Assembly (NCBI GenBank): GCA_016293005.1
Contig: JAEDFA010000008.1
Location: 1 to 41,400, forward strand
Length of the DNA: 41,400 nucleotides
Direction of reading: 5' to 3'
DNA from: Treponema sp.
Lineage (GTDB): Bacteria; Spirochaetota; Spirochaetia; Treponematales; Treponemataceae
Under the pieces are notes generated by a model. The model searched no databases. It was not told the origin of the DNA and worked only from the letters and a program-made list of their open reading frames with translations. Positions 15,632 through 24,783 of the stretch are shown here, piece by piece; positions within the stretch are counted from its first letter, which is position 1; every line of letters begins with the position of its first letter. Both the position numbers and the translations under genes were made by a program.

Positions 15632-17887
15632 TTATATTTCAACATGACTTTCAACAAAATTTTCGTATTCAGCCTGCTTTAACGGTTTTGAATAAAAATA
15701 TCCCTGAACAATGTCGCAGCCGATTGATTTCAGGAAATTCTTTTGTTCTTCGGTTTCAACACCTTCAAAAATGGTAACTTTTTTAAGCTGCTTTCCAAGT
15801 TTTACGAGAGTTGAAACAATTTTTACAGTTCTTTCATAATCTTTTTCGTTGTTCAAGAAATTCTGGTCGAATTTTACGATATCTATTGGAAGCGTGTTCA
15901 GCATATTAAGAGAAGATTCTCCGCTTCCAAAATCGTCCATGGCAACTGAAAAACCATTTCTGTGGAATTCGTCGATAACAATGATTAAAAAATCTGAATC
16001 GCCGCCGGAAGACTGTTCAAGAATTTCGATTTCGACATATTTTGCAGGAATTTCGTATTTGTTGAAAAGCGTCATAAACCTTGAAATGAATCCCGGAAAT
16101 TTTGTCTTTGAAAGATGCACTCGGGAAATATTGATTGAAATTGGAACAACAGACTTTTTTAAATCGAGCTGTTCGCGGATAAATTTAAAAACTTTTTCGT
16201 AAACGATAAAATCAAGTTCTTCTATAAAACCGTTTTTTTCAAATACAGGAAGAAAACTTCCAGGAGAAAGAAGCCCAAGCATCGGGTTTGAACTGTGCCA
16301 TCGTACAAGCGCCTCTGAACCAATAATTTTTTCTGTTTTTAAGTTAATTTTCGGCTGGTAAACAACATAGAATTCGTCATTCATTACCGCTTTTTCGATT
16401 TCCTGTTCGATTAACTGTTCGTGCCGAACTTTTTCTTCGATTTTTGAAGAATAAAATTCGAAAGATTTGTTTATATTCGTTTTTATAAGGCTCTTTGCAA
16501 AAACTGCCTGCCCGATGAACTGTTTTATGTTTCGTTTTGCTGCATTGTACTGACTTGACGGATTTACGATTGTCAAACCGTATTTTGCATAAACGTGAAA
16601 ATTTTCAAAACTGATTCTGCGGTCGATAATTCTAAATTCGTGCGAAATTGAATCGATTGCCTCGCAGATTGAATCGATTTTGATAAGCGCGTAAAAATGA
16701 TCTGCATAACTGTGAGCGCAAATGCCTTTATTTTTTCTGATGAAAGTTTTAAATATCTGCGCAAAAGACGCAATCACTTTATTACCGATTTCAAAACCTT
16801 TGTCCTGGTTAATAAATTTTATCCCGCGGATATCGCCTGCAATTACAATATAACGATTTGAATAATTCTTTCTTAAAATTTTATTTGCACGCTTTTCAAA
16901 ATATTCTTGAGAATAAACGCAAGTTGAAGAATCGTATTTTCCGTTTATAATTCTAAAGAAAGAAATAAGCATTATAACAATCACCAGAATTACAACGCAT
17001 AAAATCAGAATTATTATAAAGCGCATCTTGTTTATTGATATGTATGTTTTATTAATTGCTTCGTTTGGAAGAACCACAACAGTCTTCCAGTTTTTTTCTG
17101 GCATTTTTTCAATAAAAATATAATTTTTTCCGTCAAAATTTATGTTGTCTTCAAACATTTTAAGTCTGTCTTCGCTGCTGTTTTCGTCGTAAGATTCTGG
17201 ATAGACAAAATTTCTGTACATATACTTTGGATTTGAATGATAAATTATAACATTTTTTTCGTTTACAAGACAAATCCGATTATAATCACTTACAACCATA
17301 TCTTCTGCAACTTTCTGAAAAAGTTCGATTGGAATTTCGGTGATGACAACGCCTTTCAACTGATCGCCAATAAAATGAGGATAATAAAAAATTATACAGT
17401 TTTTATTTAAAATAATAGAATACGCAGAAGAATCGATTAAAAATTCGTCTTTTACAGGATTCTCAAGAATTTTTTGAAAGCCAGAATACTCTGAAATATT
17501 CACAGAATTGTTTTTTAATGTAATTAAATTTCCGGCAAGGTCGGCGTATTCAAAAGTCTGAAAATGTTTTGGAATGCAGATGCGTAAACCATCAAAATAT
17601 TTTACGATGTCTTCGGTTTTTCCAGTATTCATCTGATTGTCGGTGGCAAGAATTTTTATACATGCTTTTGTTGTACCGACTAAAGAGTCTGTTAATTTTG
17701 CATACGCGTGTGAAACATTGTGAGCATTTTGTTCGTAAAGATAAGAAGTTGTAGTTCCGAAAAAATTTATAATATAATTTACAACAGCATAAATAAAAAT
17801 TGAGCAGATAACTACAATCACAAAAGTAATAATTCGATTTAAGAGGCGACCTGTAATATACAGTTTTTTAAAAAATTTTCTGCTCAT
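15632..17887 (-). CDS. Membrane c-di-GMP phosphodiesterase (sensor, degenerate GGDEF, EAL)
   Basis: A 751-residue signalling protein. A membrane segment at about residues 17-40, an extracytoplasmic sensor region (Cache-like by layout) at about 45-285, and a second membrane segment at about 290-315 precede a GGDEF-like domain whose signature is degraded to SYADHFYAL, so cyclase activity is unlikely. The EAL domain keeps its catalytic features: EALVRW near residue 523, NIS, the Glu of EIEILEQ, DDFGSG, VKFD, EGVET and QGYFYSKPL. It should therefore hydrolyse c-di-GMP in response to an outside signal. The -10 box TATAAT, extended by TGG, lies 7 nt before ATG, so the message is probably leaderless. 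Confidence 0.93.
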   Translation of the reverse strand: MSRKFFKKLYITGRLLNRIITFVIVVICSIFIYAVVNYIINFFGTTTSYLYEQNAHNVSHAYAKLTDSLVGTTKACIKILATDNQMNTGKTEDIVKYFDGLRICIPKHFQTFEYADLAGNLITLKNNSVNISEYSGFQKILENPVKDEFLIDSSAYSIILNKNCIIFYYPHFIGDQLKGVVITEIPIELFQKVAEDMVVSDYNRICLVNEKNVIIYHSNPKYMYRNFVYPESYDENSSEDRLKMFEDNINFDGKNYIFIEKMPEKNWKTVVVLPNEAINKTYISINKMRFIIILILCVVILVIVIMLISFFRIINGKYDSSTCVYSQEYFEKRANKILRKNYSNRYIVIAGDIRGIKFINQDKGFEIGNKVIASFAQIFKTFIRKNKGICAHSYADHFYALIKIDSICEAIDSISHEFRIIDRRISFENFHVYAKYGLTIVNPSSQYNAAKRNIKQFIGQAVFAKSLIKTNINKSFEFYSSKIEEKVRHEQLIEQEIEKAVMNDEFYVVYQPKINLKTEKIIGSEALVRWHSSNPMLGLLSPGSFLPVFEKNGFIEELDFIVYEKVFKFIREQLDLKKSVVPISINISRVHLSKTKFPGFISRFMTLFNKYEIPAKYVEIEILEQSSGGDSDFLIIVIDEFHRNGFSVAMDDFGSGESSLNMLNTLPIDIVKFDQNFLNNEKDYERTVKIVSTLVKLGKQLKKVTIFEGVETEEQKNFLKSIGCDIVQGYFYSKPLKQAEYENFVESHVEI

Positions 17888-17894
17888 AACTTAA

Positions 17895-17903
17895 ATTATA
17901 CCA
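17895..17903 (-). promoter_or_regulatory. Extended -10 promoter for the EAL gene
   Basis: Minus strand TGG-TATAAT (TATAAT at 17895-17900), 7 nt before the ATG at 17887, with no ribosome site between. There is no good -35 box, as is usual for extended -10 promoters. Confidence 0.55.
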
Positions 17904-17968
17904 TACTCTGAAAATTTATGTAAAAAAAATTAAAATTATATAAAACTCAGAAAAATTAAATACAAATT

Positions 17969-18538
17969 TTAAACTTGATTTTTTATAAAATCTAAAATCA
18001 AAGCAGAATTTTGTTCTTTATCGTTTTGGGAAAGATTTATCGTGAAATCTGCAATTTTAGAATAAAGTTGTGTGCGTCTTTTATAATATTGATGAAAAAT
18101 TTCCTGAATTTCTTTTTGCGACGACGGATTTTCTTTTGCAATATACGCCGGAAGATTTTGCCAGATTCCGTCTTCAAACACGACTTTTTTTAGAATTCTT
18201 GAAAGCGCAATTTGTTCTTCGACATTTAAAAAAACGAATTTTCCCATTTTAGAAAGAATTTCAAGGGCTTTTTGGTTGTCGCAAATTCCTCCGCCAGTTG
18301 CGATTACAGTTTTTGCCCCGGAATAATCTGAAAAAACTTTTTCACACGCCAAAAATTCTGCCTGAATAAACGCATCTTTTCCGGAAGAATTATAAATTTC
18401 ACGCGGAGTTTTCCCTGAAAGCTCTGTAATTACATCATCTAAATCTATAAAAATGCGGTCAGATTTTTTTGCAAGAAGTTTTCCCTGCGTTGATTTTCCA
18501 GAATGTTTGATTCCGATTAAAATAATTGCGTCCGTCAT
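17969..18538 (-). CDS. aroK: Shikimate kinase
   Basis: Phosphorylates shikimate in aromatic amino-acid synthesis. At 189 residues it is slightly longer than the usual 170. It has the P-loop GIKHSGKST near residues 9-17, the Mg/shikimate motif FIDLDDVI near 30-37, and the substrate-binding ATGGGICDN near 80-88. The lid region (about 110-130) contains RILKK. TATACT lies 9 nt upstream of the ATG on the minus strand, so any leader is very short. No other aro gene is nearby. Confidence 0.93.
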   Translation of the reverse strand: MTDAIILIGIKHSGKSTQGKLLAKKSDRIFIDLDDVITELSGKTPREIYNSSGKDAFIQAEFLACEKVFSDYSGAKTVIATGGGICDNQKALEILSKMGKFVFLNVEEQIALSRILKKVVFEDGIWQNLPAYIAKENPSSQKEIQEIFHQYYKRRTQLYSKIADFTINLSQNDKEQNSALILDFIKNQV

Positions 18539-18695
18539 GATTTATTTAGTATACATTCTGTGATTTTAAAAGTCTACTTATACAGACTTCTGCATAAAAT
18601 ATTCACTTTTAAAATAACTTCCCGTTGTTTCGTTTCTTTGAGCCATTTTTAATATAAAATCAGTCTGCAGCGTTATATTTTTCAAATTCAAAAAA

Positions 18696-18724
18696 TTGCA
18701 ATTTTTACAGGTTACCTTTATACT
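18696..18724 (+). promoter_or_regulatory. Promoter for the PrsW-like gene, with almost no leader
   Basis: TTGCAA (18696-18701), 17-bp spacer, TATACT (18719-18724), then 6 nt to ATG at 18731. Hexamers, spacing and distance to the ATG are the same as at the cls promoter. Confidence 0.65.
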
Positions 18725-18730
18725 AGAAAA

Positions 18731-19504
18731 ATGAATGTTTATTTAGTGATTGCACTTTGTTTTATTCCGCTCATTTTGATTTTTGTTCTTTCAACATTTT
18801 TTACAAAACTTAAAATTTCAACAGGAATTATTTCAGTTTTGTTCGCTCTCCTTTCCGTAATTCCAATCACATTTATTCAGTATCTTCTCACAGAATTTCT
18901 TCCGTCAGATTTTTTTTCAAGCAAAAACGGCATTTTTTTTCTGTTTGTAAAAGTTCTGTTTTTTGCAGGATTTTTAGAAGAAAGCCTCAAATTTTTAATT
19001 CTTTTTCTTTTTCCGTCTAAAAAACTGAATTTAAAACAGTCTATGGCCGCCGCACTCATTTTCGGAATTACTCTAGGCTGTTTTGAAAGTGCCGTTTATT
19101 ATTTAAATAGCCTTCACCGTGCACAAATGCGGCACGCAGAACTGATTTACAGCCTGATTTTCATACGAATGTTTTCTTCAGATTTAATTCACACTTTCTG
19201 TGCAGGACTTTCAGCGTTTTCAGTGTTTGCCGCAAAAAATAAAAAATTCTACATTTCACCGGTAATAATTTCCATTCTCATCCACGGAATTTTCGATTTG
19301 TTTCAGTATTTTGACAACGCAATAAGATATTTTTCAATTGCTGCAATTCTTTTTTCAGTGATAGAACTTCGCGTAAAATATTCAGTTTTAAGAGAATACT
19401 TTAACGCAAACACTCAAGAATCAAATCCGCCTCAAAAGAAGAAAAGACCTTACACAAGAAAGAAAAAAGTTTCCCAAAGCAAAACTAAGACGGAACATGA
19501 ATAA
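18731..19504 (+). CDS. PrsW-like intramembrane metalloprotease
   Basis: A 257-residue multi-pass membrane protein with about seven hydrophobic segments. It carries the three PrsW family motifs: EESLK at residues 83-87, FGITLGCFES with Glu119, and two His positions, H154 in HTFCAGL and H185 in HGIFDLF with Asp189. These are the expected metal ligands and catalytic Glu. Family members cleave membrane proteins such as anti-sigma factors; the target here is unknown. The C-terminus is a strongly basic tail with KKKRPYTRKKK. Its last 20 bp overlap the 3' end of ftsK on the other strand. Confidence 0.85.
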   Translation: MNVYLVIALCFIPLILIFVLSTFFTKLKISTGIISVLFALLSVIPITFIQYLLTEFLPSDFFSSKNGIFFLFVKVLFFAGFLEESLKFLILFLFPSKKLNLKQSMAAALIFGITLGCFESAVYYLNSLHRAQMRHAELIYSLIFIRMFSSDLIHTFCAGLSAFSVFAAKNKKFYISPVIISILIHGIFDLFQYFDNAIRYFSIAAILFSVIELRVKYSVLREYFNANTQESNPPQKKKRPYTRKKKVSQSKTKTEHE

Positions 19505-22500
19505 TTTCACGCGGTTTTGAACCGTTTGCAGGTCCTACAATTCCACGCTCTTCCATTTCTTCAACCAGACGGGCAGCACGATTGTAACCGATTCTTAGCC
19601 GCCTTTGAATGTAACTCGCACTCGCCTTTCCAGACTGAATTACGACATCCAATGCCTGTTCGTAAAGCGGATCATCACCTTCCGAGAAAAGATTCTGCTG
19701 TCCGTCGTCATCGTCTTCATCATCGATAAAAATCTGGTCGTCGATGTATTCAGGTTCGCCGAGAGTTTTTACAAAATCAACGACTTTTTCAACATCTTCA
19801 TCGGTTTCAAAAGTTCCCTGAATTCTTATCGGATACGGGTCAACAGCGGAAGCGTAAAGCATGTCGCCTTTTCCAAGAAGTTTTTCCGCACCGACAGAAT
19901 CTATAATGATGTTCGAATCCGTTCGGCTTGTAACCATAAACGCAATTCGGCTCGGAATATTTGCCTTGATTAAACCTGTTATGACATTTACGGAAGGCCT
20001 TTGAGTTGCAAGAACAAGATGAATTCCGGCTGCACGAGATTTTGCTGTAAGGCGTGCAACATCATTTTCAAGTTCTTTCCCGGAAGTTGCCATCAAATCT
20101 GCAAATTCGTCGATGATTACAACTATGTAAGGAAGTTTTTCAGTTGCAATATGCCGCTCTTCAATTCTAGTGTTATACCCGATTATGTCGCGGACTCCCA
20201 TATTATCTAAAAGCGAATAACGCCTTTCCATTTCTGCGATACAATACTGAAGTGCCTGAATTGCCCTTTTCGGTTCAGTGATTACTGGTGTCAGAAGATG
20301 CGGAATATCGTTGTAAAGTTTAAGTTCAACAACTTTCGGGTCAATCAGCATAAGTTTTACATCGCGCGGAGAGCGTTTATACAAAATAGAAAGAATAAGC
20401 GAATTTACGCACACCGATTTTCCAGAACCGGTCGCACCTGCAATTAAAAGATGCGGCGTTCGGGCAATGTCGATAATCTGAGATTTTCCAAGAATGTCTT
20501 TTCCCAAAATTACAGGAATCGCCATTTTATCAAATTCAGGCAAATTCTGTTCAAGAATTTCGCGGAAACTTACAATCGAACGCTTTTTGTTCGGGACTTC
20601 AATTCCTACAGCCGCTTTTCCAGGAATCGGAGCAACAATTCGCACGGAACTTGCAGCAAGAGAAAGTGCAATATTATCCTGAAGGCTTACGATTTTGCTA
20701 AGGCGAACACCGGGAGCAGGAAGAAGTTCAAACATCGTAACTACAGGGCCTTTTTTAATTCCGATGACTTTTGCACTGATTCCAAATTCGTCCAGAGTTG
20801 CTTTCAGTTTTAACGCGTCAGATTTTGTCTGTGCATCGATAATCCAATACTGGTCGTTTTCGTATTCGCCCATAATGTCAGTCGGAATTTTATACGGTCC
20901 GCGAAAAGCGTTTCTGTTCAATCTTGGAGGTGCTTGAATAATTTTTTTCGGTTCAACTGAAGAAGAAAGATTTCCTTCACCTTTAGAATAATCAACCGAT
21001 TTTTTTTCACTTTCAAGTTTTCTATTTCCGTAAAGAGAAAGCTCTTCTTCATTCAAATCTTCAGAATCAGAATCTACAGTTTCATTCTGAATTTCCTCAG
21101 CATTTTCATCATAATTTGGAAAACGGATTTTTACATTCTGAACATTTTCCTGAGCATCTTCGTCCATGTCGGCAAAAACATCGGCGAGAATTGATTTTTT
21201 AGGAGCAGTAACTTCTTCGTAATCTTCGTAAACTGTTTCTGAGGAATCTTCATCATCACAATTTAAATCTGAATTTTCAATTTCAGTTTCAGATTCTTCA
21301 TTTTCTTCAGTCAAAGATTCAGCGCCCGCAGCTTCAGCGAAAATTTCTGTAGAATCAGAATCAGCGTTTTCCTCAACTTTTGTTTCTTCCAAAGTTTCGC
21401 CAGATTCAGTTTCCAAATCGTCATAGGACTCTTCGGAATTCATGTCGATGTCAAAAAAATCAGGATTTAAACTTTCTTCGTTTTTTGAATAATTATCATC
21501 ATCGTCAAAATTTTCTTCAACTTTGTCAAAATCGTTTTTCTCGTCTTCGCTCAAGAATTCTTCTTCGGAATCTTCAAAATCGTCTGCCTCTTCAAGTTCT
21601 TCAATTTCATCTTCATCGTCAGAATTTTCTTCAATAATCATTTCATCAGAATTATTCCCGGAACGAATTTTAATTTCCGCAGTGTCAGGCCAGTCAAGTT
21701 CATCAGAAGAATCATCGTCCTTTTCAATTTCCGCATCATCTTCCTGGAAAGTGAGCGCCTGAAATTCTTCCTGCGTGAGAAGCGAATTATTTTCTTCATT
21801 TTCAACTGTTTCAACTGAATCAAGAACTTCAATTTCAGAATCGTCTGAAGTTTTTTCATCGTTATTGTAATCGTCAAAAATATTTTCAAAAAGGTTTTCT
21901 TCATCAGAATCGTTTTTAATTTCACTTTGAGTTTCAGAAGAATTTCCAGCATTTTCTATAATATTTTCAGAAGCGTTTTCTTCGCTGAAAGAATTTCCTG
22001 CATCGACTTCGCCATCAGACTCAGCATTTTCTTCAAAATTTAAAGAATTTTCAGAAGCTTCCTTTTCAGAATTTTCAGAATCTAAAAGATTTTTTATTGA
22101 ATGATATTTTTCCCTAACGCCGGAATGTTTTTCGCCTTCAAATTCAGAAATTTTCTCTTCAGTTTTTCTAACTGGATTTCCATAAATCAAAGAATTCACC
22201 TTGTCTGCAAAAACGCCCGCTAAAAGAATTTCAATTACAATCAGCATAAGACCGATTATCGCAATTACAACAGCTTTAATTTCAGGAAAATCAATCGTTT
22301 CAGAAGAAAGAATAAAACGGCAGAATTTTTCAGTTCCAAAAGAAGTAAAAAATGGAATTACGGCAGTCAAAAGCATCATAGATTTTTTTGCAGTCCATTT
22401 TGAAGCGAAACACGAAAGAGATGCAAGAAGCAGAAAAAGCGGTATCAGGCTGCTTGTAAAACCATAAACGGAAATCAGTATTTTCCCGAAAAAATAGAAA

Positions 22501-22628
22501 ATATTATCTTGTCCAGGCGCAAAACTTCCAAAGTCGAAAACCTGTAAAATCAATGCAAGAGAAAAAAAAGCGGCCAGAAGCATCAAAAAAATGCCAGGCA
22601 CAACATTCGGTTTATTAGAACTGTTCAT
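19485..22628 (-). CDS. ftsK: DNA translocase FtsK
   Basis: A 1047-residue septal DNA pump that moves chromosome ends through the closing septum and supports dimer resolution. The N-terminus has about four membrane segments within residues 1-145. A very long Asp/Glu/Ser-rich linker runs from about 150 to 560. The motor follows, with Walker A GATGSGKS near 730 and Walker B IVVIIDEFADLM near 850. The last 65 residues form the gamma winged helix that reads KOPS-like sequences (IQRRLRIGYNRAARLVEEME). The linker is the unusual part; the motor looks intact. The start lacks a clear ribosome site. Confidence 0.96.
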   Translation of the reverse strand: MNSSNKPNVVPGIFLMLLAAFFSLALILQVFDFGSFAPGQDNIFYFFGKILISVYGFTSSLIPLFLLLASLSCFASKWTAKKSMMLLTAVIPFFTSFGTEKFCRFILSSETIDFPEIKAVVIAIIGLMLIVIEILLAGVFADKVNSLIYGNPVRKTEEKISEFEGEKHSGVREKYHSIKNLLDSENSEKEASENSLNFEENAESDGEVDAGNSFSEENASENIIENAGNSSETQSEIKNDSDEENLFENIFDDYNNDEKTSDDSEIEVLDSVETVENEENNSLLTQEEFQALTFQEDDAEIEKDDDSSDELDWPDTAEIKIRSGNNSDEMIIEENSDDEDEIEELEEADDFEDSEEEFLSEDEKNDFDKVEENFDDDDNYSKNEESLNPDFFDIDMNSEESYDDLETESGETLEETKVEENADSDSTEIFAEAAGAESLTEENEESETEIENSDLNCDDEDSSETVYEDYEEVTAPKKSILADVFADMDEDAQENVQNVKIRFPNYDENAEEIQNETVDSDSEDLNEEELSLYGNRKLESEKKSVDYSKGEGNLSSSVEPKKIIQAPPRLNRNAFRGPYKIPTDIMGEYENDQYWIIDAQTKSDALKLKATLDEFGISAKVIGIKKGPVVTMFELLPAPGVRLSKIVSLQDNIALSLAASSVRIVAPIPGKAAVGIEVPNKKRSIVSFREILEQNLPEFDKMAIPVILGKDILGKSQIIDIARTPHLLIAGATGSGKSVCVNSLILSILYKRSPRDVKLMLIDPKVVELKLYNDIPHLLTPVITEPKRAIQALQYCIAEMERRYSLLDNMGVRDIIGYNTRIEERHIATEKLPYIVVIIDEFADLMATSGKELENDVARLTAKSRAAGIHLVLATQRPSVNVITGLIKANIPSRIAFMVTSRTDSNIIIDSVGAEKLLGKGDMLYASAVDPYPIRIQGTFETDEDVEKVVDFVKTLGEPEYIDDQIFIDDEDDDDGQQNLFSEGDDPLYEQALDVVIQSGKASASYIQRRLRIGYNRAARLVEEMEERGIVGPANGSKPREIIHVPS

Positions 22629-22661
22629 AAATAATTTATCGGAAAAAAAAATGAAGTTTTA

Positions 22662-22689
22662 AGCATTATTTTCCAGAAAATGCTATAAT
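22662..22689 (+). promoter_or_regulatory. Extended -10 promoter and imperfect palindrome for the MocR gene
   Basis: TGC-TATAAT (22681-22689) ends 6 nt before the ATG at 22696. An imperfect palindrome (22662-22684: AGCAT, TTTTC, CA, GAAAA, TGCT) lies just upstream and overlaps the first base of the -10 box. It could be an autoregulatory site in the 67-bp gap shared with divergent ftsK. Confidence 0.5.
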
Positions 22690-22695
22690 AAAAAA

Positions 22696-24114
22696 ATGAT
22701 AACTGTCTGTTTTGAAAAACGCGGAAAATCCGGGCTGTGCGAATTTTTATACGATTCAATAAAATCACAAATTCTCGATGGAACTCTAAAAGCAAATGAA
22801 AAACTTCCGTCCAAGAGAAATCTTTCATCAAATCTTGGAGTCAGCGTAATTACAGTTCAAAACGCGTATAGCCAGCTTGCAAGCGAAGGATACATTTTTT
22901 CTATAGAAAAAAAAGGATTTTTCGTCACAGATTTAAACATTTCAGAATCAGAAAAAGAAGCGCTCTCAAAAAAAGATTTTTTTCCTGACGATTATGAGAA
23001 TCAAGAAAAAGACGAAAAAGAAAAAAAATATTTTGCAGATTTTTCAAGCAATTCGACAGCATACGAAAAATTTCCGTTCAATTTGTGGAGCAAAGTATCA
23101 AGAAAAGTTTTAAACAGTGAACGGGAAAGTCTTTTAGAGCGTGTCGAAGTAAAAGGCGTTTTTGAATTACGGAAAGCCCTCTCAAAATATTTAAAAGAAT
23201 TCCGCAATATGAAAGTTTCACCGAATCAGATTATAATCGGTTCTGGAACTGAATCTCTTTACACGATGGTCGTTCAGCTTTTAGGCCGAAAAATGCGCTA
23301 TGCCGTCGAAAATCCGGGATATAAAAAAGTGTCAAAAGTTTTTCAGTTAAACAAAGCAGATGTTTTTCCAGTTTTAATCGACAGCAACGGAATTGACAGC
23401 GCTTCTCTTGAAAAAATCGGTGCAAATGTAGTACACATTTCGCCGTCGCATCATTTTCCGACTGGAATTGTGATGCCTGTAAAACGCCGTCAGGAACTTC
23501 TTTCGTGGGCACAAAAAGAAAATCACTATATCATCGAAGACGATTACGACAGCGAATTCCGTTTTATCGGAAAACCACTGAATACTCTTCAAAGCGAAGA
23601 CAAAAACGGAAGCGTAATTTACATCAACACATTTTCAAAAACGCTTTCTCCATCATTCAGAATAAGTTTTATGGTTCTCCCGGAAAAACTCCTTCACACA
23701 TTTGAAGAAAAATTTAACTTTTTTACCTCCGGCGTAAGTTCCTTTGAACAGTTTACGCTTGCAAGTTTCATAAACGAAGGATTTTTCGCAAAACATATCA
23801 TCAGAATGAAAAATTACTACAAAAACCTGAGGAATCTTTTAATCGAAAACCTTGAAAAAAGCAGCATTTTCAACAGAATTAAAATTCAGGAACAGGAATC
23901 CGGGCTTCACTTTTTAATGCAGATTGATTCCCAAAAAAATGTTGAAAAAATTTCGAATGAACTAAAAGAAAAAGGCGTAAACATTCCACTTTTAAAAGAT
24001 TATTACTACAACGATGCCCCGTCAGAAAAAAACAGTGTTTTTGTCGTAAATTACAGCGGAATAAAAAAAGAAGACATCTCAAAAATCGTAAAAATTTTAG
24101 AAGAAGTAATCTAA
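22696..24114 (+). CDS. MocR-type regulator (GntR HTH plus aminotransferase domain)
   Basis: A 472-residue two-domain transcription factor. Residues about 1-75 form a GntR winged helix (LPSKRNLSSNLGVSVITVQNAY). The rest is a fold-type I aminotransferase domain that should bind PLP, with EDDYDSEF and the Schiff-base lysine in NTFSKTLSPSFRI. MocR proteins sense PLP or amino compounds; PdxR, which controls PLP synthesis, and GabR are known examples. No pdx or gab gene lies here, so the target is unknown. It is transcribed divergently from ftsK and followed by a terminator. The promoter geometry suggests a leaderless message. Confidence 0.93.
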   Translation: MITVCFEKRGKSGLCEFLYDSIKSQILDGTLKANEKLPSKRNLSSNLGVSVITVQNAYSQLASEGYIFSIEKKGFFVTDLNISESEKEALSKKDFFPDDYENQEKDEKEKKYFADFSSNSTAYEKFPFNLWSKVSRKVLNSERESLLERVEVKGVFELRKALSKYLKEFRNMKVSPNQIIIGSGTESLYTMVVQLLGRKMRYAVENPGYKKVSKVFQLNKADVFPVLIDSNGIDSASLEKIGANVVHISPSHHFPTGIVMPVKRRQELLSWAQKENHYIIEDDYDSEFRFIGKPLNTLQSEDKNGSVIYINTFSKTLSPSFRISFMVLPEKLLHTFEEKFNFFTSGVSSFEQFTLASFINEGFFAKHIIRMKNYYKNLRNLLIENLEKSSIFNRIKIQEQESGLHFLMQIDSQKNVEKISNELKEKGVNIPLLKDYYYNDAPSEKNSVFVVNYSGIKKEDISKIVKILEEVI

Positions 24115-24116
24115 AT

Positions 24117-24153
24117 AAAAAAGTCCCGAATTAAATAAATCCAGGACTTTTTT
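24117..24153. terminator. Bidirectional intrinsic terminator
   Basis: AAAAAAGTCC (24117-24126) and GGACTTTTTT (24144-24153) are perfect reverse complements around a 17-nt loop, with U-runs on both strands. It ends both the MocR gene and the convergent earP-efp unit. Confidence 0.88.
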
Positions 24154-24179
24154 AAGCAAATTAATTTTGATTTTAAATA

Positions 24180-24746
24180 TTATTTTGCTCTTTCAACGAA
24201 AGAACCATCGCGTGTGTCAATGATGATTTTTTCGCCATCGTTGATGAAAAGCGGAACACGAACTTCGATTCCAGTGTCGATTGTTGCAGGTTTTAAAGAT
24301 TTTCCTGAAGTATCGCCTTTTACGCCAGGTTCTGTGTAAGTTACTGTTCTTACAACCTGAACTGGAAGATCGATTCCTACTGGTTTTCCTTCGTAGAATG
24401 TAAGTTTGATTTCAAGATCGTCTTCTGGAGTAATATAACCTGCGTAGTCACCGAGATTTTCTTTTGGAAGTTCAAACTGTTCGTAAGTTTCCTGATCCAT
24501 AAACACATAAGTATCACCGTCAATGTAAGAAAGTTTTGTAACATGAGCTTCAAGATCAACTTCGTCAAATTTTTCACCGGCATCAATTCCAAGATCCATT
24601 GTTGATTTTGTTACAAGATTCTGAACGCGGAGATTTGTAACCATTCCGGCACGACCAGAACGCTGTCCCAACATTTTCTGAACGATAAGCGGAGAGCCTT
24701 CATACATGAATGCTGTTCCGACTTTTAACTGTGATGTCATTAACAT
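24180..24746 (-). CDS. efp: Elongation factor P, arginine (EarP) type
   Basis: Rescues ribosomes stalled at polyproline. The protein is 188 residues, the usual length. The tip of domain I reads QRSGRAGMV, with Arg at position 32 in place of the lysine found in the EpmA/B type. SGR with Arg32 is the sequence modified by rhamnosylation in Pseudomonas and Neisseria. The gene for that enzyme, EarP, is directly upstream (37-bp gap), so the two support each other. I chose the ATG at 24746 because GAGG lies 9 nt before it and the numbering then gives Arg32. A TTG at 24761 is in frame but contains no spaced ribosome site. Confidence 0.96.
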   Translation of the reverse strand: MLMTSQLKVGTAFMYEGSPLIVQKMLGQRSGRAGMVTNLRVQNLVTKSTMDLGIDAGEKFDEVDLEAHVTKLSYIDGDTYVFMDQETYEQFELPKENLGDYAGYITPEDDLEIKLTFYEGKPVGIDLPVQVVRTVTYTEPGVKGDTSGKSLKPATIDTGIEVRVPLFINDGEKIIIDTRDGSFVERAK

Positions 24747-24783
24747 AAAACATAACCTCAAAAAAGTTTAAAGAATACTGTTT

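Noticed and set aside
21523..21762. Serine-rich open frame on the plus strand inside ftsK
   Set aside because: It is the mirror of the Asp/Glu codons of the FtsK acidic linker; low complexity, with no ribosome site.
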